A DNA stretch of 64,000 nt from positions 62,001 through 126,000 of the forward strand of contig JACKAU010000002.1 in the NCBI GenBank assembly GCA_020634855.1, read 5' to 3'. The translations under genes were made by a program, and so were the position numbers. The notes beneath the pieces are model-generated. The model was given only the letters and a program-made list of their open reading frames with translations. It was not told where the DNA came from and did no database searches. This stretch comes from Anaerolineales bacterium (lineage in GTDB: Bacteria > Chloroflexota > Anaerolineae > 4572-78 > J111). Each line of letters begins with the position of its first letter. The stretch's first letter is position 1. Positions 18,412 through 24,640 of this stretch are shown here, piece after piece.

Positions 18412-19245
18412 CTAAAACTGTATTTCCGCAATTTGCTCCCAATCCAGCGCCAGCACATCGAGCGTGGCGTCCGGTTCGGCTTCGGGCGGCAGTTCGGTCA
18501 GGGGACCGGCGCTGTCGCCTCGATTACAGTATGACCGATAAACGCAGTGATGGCAAGGTTGGTGACTCTCGACCAGCGGAAAGTCGCTGTTTTTGATCTG
18601 CTCGACCAACCGGCTCAGGAACTGTTCGTCTCGCTGAAAAAGCTGTAGGCTGTAATCAAACTGCTCCGGCTCGTTGGGGAATTGGGCGTACCAGTAGATC
18701 ATCTTGATCGCCGCCGGATCGATGGGTTGGCCCTGGTTGAAGGCGGCGCCGGCTTGAGCCAGCACGTAAGGATAGACCCGCGTCTGGACGCGGCGGGCCA
18801 GATGCTCACGCTGCGGTTTTTGCCGCGATGTCTTCCAATCAATGATCAGGAATTGGCCGTCCGGGAGCACCGCCAGCAGATCGAAGCGGGCCAGCAAACG
18901 ATAATCCCGCAGCGGGGCAGACAGCGTCAACTCCGGGTGCAGCGTCGCCGTCACCAGCGCCTCAGGCCGGTGAGCCAGATAACGCTGCCACCACGTCCGT
19001 AGTTCATCCTCCGCCGAGGTTAGATAAGCGGTCAGCGTCTCGACCTCCAGGCCGATTAAATGCTGCTGCACCAGCCGGTGAAAATCCTGCCCCAACCGGG
19101 CCAGCCGCTCCGCCTCGACAATCGGCTCCGCTTCGACCGCCGGCCAGCGCAGTCGATCCAGATAGCGCAGCTTAAACCGGCGCGGGCAGGTTTCAAAATC
19201 GTGCAGGCTGGATTGGCTGAATGGGAAGGATTGGGGTAAGGGCAT
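18412..19245 (-). CDS. PD-(D/E)XK nuclease with probable 4Fe-4S staple (RecB/AddB nuclease-type)
   Basis: A 277-residue stand-alone nuclease domain. SSLHDFETCPRRFKLRYLDR near the N-terminus and CHHCVYRSYC near the C-terminus give Cys20, Cys231, Cys234 and Cys240, the arrangement of the iron-staple RecB/AddB/Cas4-like nucleases. The catalytic core is FLIIDWKTSRQ (the D...DxK of PD-(D/E)XK) followed by Q/Y helix RVQTRVYPYVLAQ. I chose ATG 19245. A longer frame back to 19329 would add 28 residues, of which the first ten or so are a translated word repeat and unlike the family. AAAGGA lies upstream of 19245. With the helicase at 19763 and the AddB-like gene at 24641 it would supply the missing nuclease of a split AddAB. 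Confidence 0.85.
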   Translation of the reverse strand: MPLPQSFPFSQSSLHDFETCPRRFKLRYLDRLRWPAVEAEPIVEAERLARLGQDFHRLVQQHLIGLEVETLTAYLTSAEDELRTWWQRYLAHRPEALVTATLHPELTLSAPLRDYRLLARFDLLAVLPDGQFLIIDWKTSRQKPQREHLARRVQTRVYPYVLAQAGAAFNQGQPIDPAAIKMIYWYAQFPNEPEQFDYSLQLFQRDEQFLSRLVEQIKNSDFPLVESHQPCHHCVYRSYCNRGDSAGPLTELPPEAEPDATLDVLALDWEQIAEIQF

Positions 19246-19291
19246 GGTGGGTTGTGTCCTTTCTGTAGATCGAGACGCCACTTTTTCTGCG

Positions 19292-19324
19292 AGGGGTAGG
19301 GGGTAGGTAGTAGGGATTAGGGGG
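19292..19324. repeat. Left heptad-word array; perfect inverted copy lies at 19723-19749
   Basis: Reads as seven-base words GGGGTAG, GGGGTAG, GTAGTAG, GGATTAG. Positions 19293-19319 are an exact 27-bp reverse complement of 19723-19749. It abuts the stop codon of the S23 gene. Confidence 0.85.
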
Positions 19325-19749
19325 ATCATTGGCGGCGTTCGATGCTGGTAATTAGGCCGTTGAGTAAGCGGCCAACGGCTTCGGCTTGGGTAATGAGTTC
19401 GTCGGTGGATGCAATATAATTCAGATCTTTTGATAAGATGAAGAAGTATTTGACTTCTTCAAACGAGCCTTCCGCAATATTATAAAATCGTAATTTGTCA
19501 CGTGGGCTACGCCGTTTAAAACCTTCAACAATGTTAGCCGGAATCGAAACAGCGGCTCGGCGCATTTGTGACACCAGGCCAAACTTCTCCTCACCAGGAA
19601 ATGCCTTTGTAATCTTATATACCAATAGCGTCAGCTTATGCGCTTCCTGCCATACTTCCAACTGCTGAAAGTGTAAAATCTTTCCCATAATCCCTACTAC
19701 CTACCCCTTACTCTCTCTCCCATAATCCCTACTACCTACCCCCTACCCC
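19293..19749 (-). mobile_element. Putative inverted-repeat-bounded S23 (four-helix-bundle) gene cassette
   Basis: Perfect 27-bp inverted repeats (19293-19319, 19723-19749) bracket one gene for an S23-type protein with essentially no other sequence. The gene stop is 2 bp from the left array, and its ATG overlaps a word of the right array. The helicase upstream ends inside a neighbouring copy of the repeat, and an ORF extension of the nuclease downstream starts inside the left one, as expected if the unit was inserted into a helicase-nuclease operon. No transposase is present; a target duplication was not identified. Confidence 0.5.
19326..19688 (-). CDS. Four-helix-bundle protein, S23/IVP family
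   Basis: A 120-residue protein of the S23 (23S rRNA intervening-sequence-protein) family. Typical features are FQQLEVWQEAHKLTLLVYKI, then FPGEEKFGLVSQMRRAAVSI, the PANIVEGFKRRS turn and a C-terminal helix with AEAVGRLLNGLI. Members form pentameric four-helix bundles, and their biochemical role is unknown. They are often found within or next to repeats and rRNA insertions. The start ATG 19688 lies inside the heptad-word array. It sits between a helicase and a nuclease gene that would otherwise be adjacent. Confidence 0.93.
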   Translation of the reverse strand: MGKILHFQQLEVWQEAHKLTLLVYKITKAFPGEEKFGLVSQMRRAAVSIPANIVEGFKRRSPRDKLRFYNIAEGSFEEVKYFFILSKDLNYIASTDELITQAEAVGRLLNGLITSIERRQ

Positions 19750-19775
19750 GTCTTTTCACTACCTACCCCCTACCC
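19684..19775. repeat. Right heptad-word arrays
   Basis: Reads in seven-base words CCCATAA, TCCCTAC, TACCTAC, CCCTTAC, TCTCTCT, CCCATAA, TCCCTAC, TACCTAC, CCCCTAC, with a third shorter copy up to about 19775. The last copy is translated as the GGRG end of the helicase, and its TAG is the helicase stop. Confidence 0.85.
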
Positions 19776-22141
19776 CCGTTTTCCTCCCACCACGTTTGCA
19801 GCGCCACAAACGGCGCCGCCGGCAGGTTGTCGGGTTTATTGGGGTACTGCTGGCCGGTGTTCCAGGTGACGACTAACTCTTGCTTAGCGCGGGTCATGCC
19901 CACAAACAACAGGCGCAGTCGCTCTTTAACCAGATCGAGGCGGGCTGCTTCGGTGGCAAGTCCTTCTTGGTACGGGATTTGGTTGGCCAGCGCGGCCAGT
20001 TGGGCCAGCACTTCGGCCTCCAGGTTGAGCGAGTCGCGCACAAACCACTTTTCCGAGAAGTAGCTGTCCATCGGCAGGCCGGAGGGAAAGCTGTAGTTGT
20101 TGAGGCCCATCAGATAAACGCGATCCCATTCCAGCCCCTTGGCCCGGTGCATGGTCGAGACGGTCACTTTGCCTTTGGGCGGCTCGAAACCGACCGAGTC
20201 TTCATCGAAGCCCAAGAAGCGGCGCTGGTTACGGGCGATTTCGGCCAGCTCTTCGACAAACTGGGGCAGGCGATAACTGGGCTGATCGATAGCGGTGCGA
20301 CGCAGCACCACGGCAAATTTGTGAGCCAAGGCTAAATCAGCCGGGTTATCGAAGAGGTCTTGGGCCAAGACCAAAATCAACTGATCGATGGGCAGAATAG
20401 CCGCATCCTGCCAGCGGCGCAGCAACGCCTTAAAGTCACGTAAATATTTTTCGACCTGCACCAGCGGATTCGGCGGCGTGATCATCGGCTCTGCTCGGTC
20501 AGCTTCAAGCAGATCAGCCTCGGTGGAGACAGCCGGCTCAGGGTGATCGACAGCTAACTCGGCTTCGACGGCCCAGTCGGGATGCTCTTCGGCCAATTGC
20601 TCAAGCTGCTGCGCCAGCCAATCGTGACCGAGGCGGGGCCAGAGGTAATCTTCCACTCGCGGACAATTTTTCAAGGTCTGCTCGACCCATTGAAAGATGG
20701 GCTGTAGATCTTCCAAATCCCAATCGTGTCGCTGCCAAACCTGAAAGACGGTCGATAGCTGCCGGGCGTCTTCCGGCCGGGCCAGATGCTTAAGGACGTT
20801 GCCTAGCACGCCGGCAGTGCTGCGCGTGGCGGCGGTGCTGTTGAGCAGCTCCACATAAGGCACCTCGGCCCGGCGCAGCGCGTTAGCCACATCCACCCCC
20901 CGCTTGTTGCGCGGATCGAGAATGGCTACGGTTTTGTCTTGGTTCTTCTCCAGCCAACGTTTGACCGAGCGAATGATGGCTTGAATCTCTTGCTGAGGCC
21001 GGTACTTCTCGCTGCGGAAGTAGATCGCTTCCGGTCGGTCAGCCGGATTGGTTTGGGGGTCGCCCGGCGGGGTGGGCTGGATGGGCGGCGGCCCCAGCGC
21101 GCTCTGCACCGGCGGCTGCGGGTGTTCGCTCATCGTCCAGTCGATGAGATAGTTGGCCAAATCGATGATGCTCTGCGACGAGCGGCCCGACTCCGGCATC
21201 GGCAGGCTAATGACGCCGTCGCGGGCCAGAAAAGCCCGCAGGTTTTCGGGATCGGCGGTGGTGAAGGTTTCGTAGATGGCCTGGTTGGGATCGCCAACGC
21301 GCACCCAGGTGCCGGCCGGCCCGGTCAGGCTATCGAGAATTTGCTCTTGCAGCAGGCTGCTGTCCTGGGCTTCGTCTTCCAGGATGTAGGGCCATTTATG
21401 GCGTAGGCGAGCCAGGAAATCGGGGTCAAGTTCGATAGCCTGGAAGGCCAGACGAATGAGATCGTCAAAATCGACGCCGGTGCGGGCCAGTCGGTTTTGG
21501 TAATCGCGGTAGATGTCAAGACTGAGTTGAGCCAGCGGCAGCGATTCGCGCTTCCGGCGATAGGCATCTTCCAACTGGTAGGGCGCCAGCCGCAAATCTT
21601 TGGCCCGTTTGATGAAATGTTGGGCCACCGACTTGACCAGATCGGGCAGCGACTGGCGCATCAACGCCTGGATTTGCACCGTGGGCAGCAGGTAATCTTC
21701 GATGACGTCAAGATTGCCCGCCAGCCAGCTATCGACGACCTCTTGCAGAATATACTGCGCCGTCCGGTCATCGACAATGATGAAATCCTGGCTCAAGCCC
21801 ACCAGCGAAGGCCGCTGTTTGACGATTTCGTTCGCCAGCGAATGGAGGGTGCAGACTCGGTAGTTGAACCCCGGCAATAACCCCTGCGCCCGCACAAAGC
21901 CATCCACCCGCCGCCGGAAGTTATCGACCGCCGCGTTGACCAGGGTGACGATCAGCACCTCCTGATCATCCTCGACCCGCTGCACCAGTTCCGAGGCCAG
22001 GTAGGAGAGAATATGGGTTTTGCCGCTGCCCGGCACCGCCGACACGCCCAACCGCGCCGGACCGGCGGCGTTGAGTAAAGTGTCGAGGATGATTTGTTGG
22101 GAGGGACGGGGGGTGAAGGTGGGTTGCGGGATGGCTTCCAT
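19763..22141 (-). CDS. UvrD/AddA-like superfamily 1 helicase
   Basis: A 792-residue SF1A helicase with all core motifs: I (SAVPGSGKTHIL), II (LEDEAQDSSLLQE), III (VGDPNQAIYETF), V (VSTMHRAKGLEWDRVYLMGL) and VI (RLRLLFVGMTRAKQELVV). The insert after motif IV contains a long acidic region. It lacks a C-terminal nuclease domain; the separate PD-(D/E)XK gene downstream may replace it. Its ATG shares one base with the HEPN gene's TAA (TAATG), so the two are translationally coupled. The last residues GGRG and the stop come from a heptad-word repeat, suggesting that the original C-terminus was trimmed. It probably unwinds DNA ends in recombination. Confidence 0.92.
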   Translation of the reverse strand: MEAIPQPTFTPRPSQQIILDTLLNAAGPARLGVSAVPGSGKTHILSYLASELVQRVEDDQEVLIVTLVNAAVDNFRRRVDGFVRAQGLLPGFNYRVCTLHSLANEIVKQRPSLVGLSQDFIIVDDRTAQYILQEVVDSWLAGNLDVIEDYLLPTVQIQALMRQSLPDLVKSVAQHFIKRAKDLRLAPYQLEDAYRRKRESLPLAQLSLDIYRDYQNRLARTGVDFDDLIRLAFQAIELDPDFLARLRHKWPYILEDEAQDSSLLQEQILDSLTGPAGTWVRVGDPNQAIYETFTTADPENLRAFLARDGVISLPMPESGRSSQSIIDLANYLIDWTMSEHPQPPVQSALGPPPIQPTPPGDPQTNPADRPEAIYFRSEKYRPQQEIQAIIRSVKRWLEKNQDKTVAILDPRNKRGVDVANALRRAEVPYVELLNSTAATRSTAGVLGNVLKHLARPEDARQLSTVFQVWQRHDWDLEDLQPIFQWVEQTLKNCPRVEDYLWPRLGHDWLAQQLEQLAEEHPDWAVEAELAVDHPEPAVSTEADLLEADRAEPMITPPNPLVQVEKYLRDFKALLRRWQDAAILPIDQLILVLAQDLFDNPADLALAHKFAVVLRRTAIDQPSYRLPQFVEELAEIARNQRRFLGFDEDSVGFEPPKGKVTVSTMHRAKGLEWDRVYLMGLNNYSFPSGLPMDSYFSEKWFVRDSLNLEAEVLAQLAALANQIPYQEGLATEAARLDLVKERLRLLFVGMTRAKQELVVTWNTGQQYPNKPDNLPAAPFVALQTWWEENGGRG

Positions 22142-22548
22142 TAGTTAAGAAATCCTTCTGTTCTTAGAAAATCCTCAACGGCGTCAACAAACTTGGCGGC
22201 ATCATTAATGTCGTTCTGTATCTCGACAGAGTCAAAAAAGAAATTGAATTTATAATCTCCAGCTTGTCGCTTCCTTGATAATTTACTAATCAGTTTTGCA
22301 TCTTCTCGGCTAAACACTCCCGATTTAATAAAGTACTGGTTAAAAAGCCGAAAGGCACCGGAATGGCTTGATACCGATATATCCTGTGTTAAAAGCATTG
22401 CCTGCATTCCATACAGGACAGCATAATAAGTACGCGATGACGAAAAATCGTAGTCACCCTCGTGGGCTAAGCGTTTGGAGGCTGACAATGAACGTCGCGC
22501 TTTCTCAAGAATATCCGTTAAATTCTGAGCTAAATTCTCATCGCTCAT
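22141..22548 (-). CDS. HEPN domain protein (UPF0332-type), putative toxin half of MNT-HEPN pair
   Basis: A 135-residue HEPN protein. The UPF0332-like signature is visible: LSASKRLAHEGDYDFSSSRT followed by YYAVLYGMQAMLL, HSGAFRLFNQYFIKSG, and KRQAGDY. HEPN proteins are frequently ribonucleases or nucleotide-binding partners of minimal nucleotidyltransferases; the RxxxxH ribonuclease motif is not evident here, which fits the UPF0332 branch. It overlaps the upstream nucleotidyltransferase by 4 bp (ATGA) and the downstream helicase by 1 bp. Such tight coupling to a DNA helicase is unusual for an MNT-HEPN module. Confidence 0.88.
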   Translation of the reverse strand: MSDENLAQNLTDILEKARRSLSASKRLAHEGDYDFSSSRTYYAVLYGMQAMLLTQDISVSSHSGAFRLFNQYFIKSGVFSREDAKLISKLSRKRQAGDYKFNFFFDSVEIQNDINDAAKFVDAVEDFLRTEGFLN

Positions 22549-22877
22549 AAAATAACTCCCTCTCTACGGACGTTCATCAATAAAGGATCGTAAATTTGTT
22601 GCTCAAACTCTTGTTCCGAGACGTAAATAAAAGATAAGACTACGTTGTGTTGAAGCAGAAAGTCAACTGCCACTTCATCAATAACTTCTTCTATTATTTC
22701 AAAGGAAGGGTTATCGATAACAAGCAGCAAATCGTAATCAGAATCGACCGAAGCCTCACCTCTGGCTCTGGAACCAAACAGGATGAGTTTTTTCAAATGA
22801 CCTTGCAATTGTTTTTTTAGTTCTTCCGCAACAGAAGGTAAAATTTGGGTGTCTTTAGTAAGCGTACTCATTTCCAT
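22545..22877 (-). CDS. Minimal nucleotidyltransferase (MNT), putative antitoxin
   Basis: A 110-residue MNT-type protein. The core LILFGSRARGEASVDSDYDL is the GSxxxG...SDxD nucleotidyltransferase motif, with a further acidic residue in VAVDFLLQHN. In type VII systems the MNT partner modifies the HEPN toxin with AMP. AAGGA lies 9 nt upstream of ATG 22877. Its stop overlaps the HEPN start (ATGA). First gene of a probable MNT-HEPN-helicase transcript. Confidence 0.92.
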   Translation of the reverse strand: MEMSTLTKDTQILPSVAEELKKQLQGHLKKLILFGSRARGEASVDSDYDLLLVIDNPSFEIIEEVIDEVAVDFLLQHNVVLSFIYVSEQEFEQQIYDPLLMNVRREGVIL

Positions 22878-23008
22878 TATATTTGATCCTTCGATTATTT
22901 GACGGACATTAGCAATTAACGCAACCTCATCAGCCTAGAAGTTTTTTCAAATTACCACACTTACTCTTTATTGTCACGAATATACACGCGCAGGGTTACT
23001 GGTCATAC

Positions 23009-23641
23009 TCACGGCGATGAAAATTTATGATCCAATTTTTCACATATACCGCTATAAGCTCCAGTAAGTAATGACTCCATTTTTCCTACCACTGCCTTCA
23101 TATTTTCTAAATCGAGAAAATTCAAGGTGTTAAGAAAAGGGGGATTATTGGATTTATCAGTGGGATATCTAAACGCCGTAGAGTACTTATCAAACTCTGA
23201 AAACTCTAAAATCTGTTTTTCAACAATATCTAAACTGTTAGTATACTCAGTTGAAATTTCCCCCGAAAACACTTCTGTTATTAGTACTCTAGCTTGTTCC
23301 CATAGCTTATCAAGGCGATGCTCTTTTGGAAAATCAGGTTTATGATCAAGCAAGAGGTTCCCGTCTTTAATTATCTGTTTTAACTGTAGTTCAAGATATT
23401 GCCGATATAAAAAAGCAATTGGAAAAATAAGAAAATTTAAATCTATCTTATTGCTCTGCAAGTGATTAACCAAGATATCCACTGCCATTTTGTATCCATA
23501 GATATATGCAGCCCAATTAGCATCAGAGTGTTCGTCTATGTATGCATTCTGTGTAAAATTCTCGAAATTTACGTAAAAAAGTTTATCATCATCTTCAGGC
23601 CAAGGAATTTCTTCCAATAATTTTCTTATTTCGTCTGCCAC
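23009..23641 (-). CDS. Unrecognised protein, possibly HEPN-like
   Basis: A 210-residue protein without a firm family match by eye. The all-helical pattern FLYRQYLELQLKQII followed about 30 residues later by EHRLDKLWEQ resembles the R-x-x-x-E-L-x-x-K ... H-x-x-LW layout of several HEPN-like families found beside defence genes; this is inference. I chose GTG 23641, which has GGGAG about 8 nt upstream (gives VADEIRKLLEEIPWPEDDDK); an earlier GTG at 23680 has no ribosome site. No signal peptide. It is AT-richer than recJ and the AddB-like gene, like the adjacent MNT genes, suggesting acquisition with them. Confidence 0.6.
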   Translation of the reverse strand: MADEIRKLLEEIPWPEDDDKLFYVNFENFTQNAYIDEHSDANWAAYIYGYKMAVDILVNHLQSNKIDLNFLIFPIAFLYRQYLELQLKQIIKDGNLLLDHKPDFPKEHRLDKLWEQARVLITEVFSGEISTEYTNSLDIVEKQILEFSEFDKYSTAFRYPTDKSNNPPFLNTLNFLDLENMKAVVGKMESLLTGAYSGICEKLDHKFSSP

Positions 23642-23793
23642 GATAATACTCCCGAGTAGGTTTTTATATTGGCCAATCACCTATTCTCAAACATCATAAA
23701 CATTATACCGATTTGCTCGATCCGTCCATCTGGTAAAACACTGAAATGGTCAGTGAATTCAAGGAAATCAGTGGTTCAGTGTTTCAACCTTCT

Positions 23794-24105
23794 TCACGAA
23801 TCTAAATCGATATAAACTCTATTCATCAAAAAAGGTTCGTAGATGTCATTCTCATATTTATCCTGGGGCATCGGTAACACAGCAAAGAGTTCGTTGTGTT
23901 GATAAAGAATTTCGCCGGTTATTTCATAAATCTTCTCTTTTATTTCGGGAGAAACCTCATCGACAACGACCAGGCAATCGTAATCCGAGTCGGGCGTAAA
24001 GTCGCCTCTGGCTCTGGAGCCAAAGAGGATCACCTGCTTGAGATACAAGCCCAATTGTTGACGAATCTGCTCTAGAAAAATATTGAGGATTTGATCATCT
24101 TTCAT
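23794..24105 (-). CDS. Second minimal nucleotidyltransferase (MNT)
   Basis: A 103-residue MNT protein with VILFGSRARGDFTPDSDYDC containing the nucleotidyltransferase motif. It is clearly related to the MNT at 22545, sharing the order of motif, beta-strand and the final DIYEPFLMNR-type tail. I placed the start at ATG 24105, preceded by GGGAG with 6-nt spacing; a longer frame to 24132 has no better signal. No canonical HEPN gene overlaps it; the nearest candidate partner is the unknown gene at 23009. The 42-bp palindrome array begins just upstream, where its promoter should be. Confidence 0.88.
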   Translation of the reverse strand: MKDDQILNIFLEQIRQQLGLYLKQVILFGSRARGDFTPDSDYDCLVVVDEVSPEIKEKIYEITGEILYQHNELFAVLPMPQDKYENDIYEPFLMNRVYIDLDS

Positions 24106-24146
24106 TTTTATCTCCCATCGGAATGATGCCAAGCTATAGACCTTGC

Positions 24147-24459
24147 GATCACGATCGTGATCGTATACCTTGGCGCTATAAATATTCGATCAGGTGTATG
24201 ATCACATCTTTCCATACTCAGAAACATATGATCACGCGTGCGATCATACCTTTCCATGCTCGGAAACATATGATCACGCCTGTGATCGACCCTTTCCATG
24301 CTGAGAAACATATGATCACGCCTGTGATCGGACCTTTCCACGCTCAGAAACATACGATCACGCCTGTGATCGGACCTTTCCATGCTGAGAAACATATGAT
24401 CACGCCTGTGATCGACCCTTTCCATGCTCGGAAACATACGATCACGCCCGTGATCGGAC
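24147..24459. repeat. 42-bp tandem array carrying eight GATC-N8-GATC palindromes
   Basis: Six clear 42-bp units start at 24208, 24250, 24292, 24334, 24376 and 24418. Each carries a palindrome such as GATCACGCCTGTGATC. Palindromes begin at 24147 (perfect, CGATCACGATCGTGATCG), 24188, 24230, 24272, 24314, 24356, 24398 and 24440: a 41-42 bp pitch that persists into the two diverged left units. At 10.5 bp per turn this puts every site on the same DNA face. Because 42 is a multiple of 3 the array is open in several frames, but no coding signal is seen. Confidence 0.9.
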
Positions 24460-24469
24460 CTTTCCAGAT

Positions 24470-24529
24470 GGAGCCACAAAGCTTGCTTTGATCTTTTTGT
24501 ATCGATGACAAAGCAAGCTTTGTGGCTCC
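24470..24529. repeat. Dispersed palindromic repeat, copy 1
   Basis: Perfect 21-bp arms: 24470-24490 (GGAGCCACAAAGCTTGCTTT plus G) and 24509-24529, loop of 18 bp. Related copies lie at 56038-56089 and 62111-62168. Confidence 0.9.
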
Positions 24530-24637
24530 TGTGGTCTCTTTGACAAAGCCAGCTTTGTCGCTCCTGCGGTCTCTTTGACAAAGCGAGCTTTGTCGCTCCT
24601 GTGGTCTCTTTGACAAAGCGAGCTTTGTCGCTCCTGG
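24523..24637. repeat. 35-bp tandem repeat, three units plus a partial
   Basis: Units start at 24523, 24558 and 24593, with a 10-bp partial to 24637. Each holds GACAAAGC-AGCTTTGTC, a shortened version of the dispersed palindrome arm. The array ends 3 bp from the stop of the AddB-like gene, so it lies in its 3' region. Confidence 0.85.
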
Positions 24638-24640
24638 GGG

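Noticed and set aside
19246..19329. N-terminal extension of the PD-(D/E)XK nuclease
   Set aside because: Begins in the heptad-word array, gives a non-family peptide rich in Pro/Leu, and lacks a ribosome site; the ATG at 19245 is better.
24147..24459. CRISPR array
   Set aside because: Units are directly adjacent with no unique spacers, the whole 42-bp unit is repeated, and no cas genes are nearby.
24123..24491. Plus-strand open frame with 14-residue repeats over the 42-bp array
   Set aside because: It is open only because 42 is a multiple of three; several frames are open on both strands, there is no ribosome site, and the content is just the repeat.
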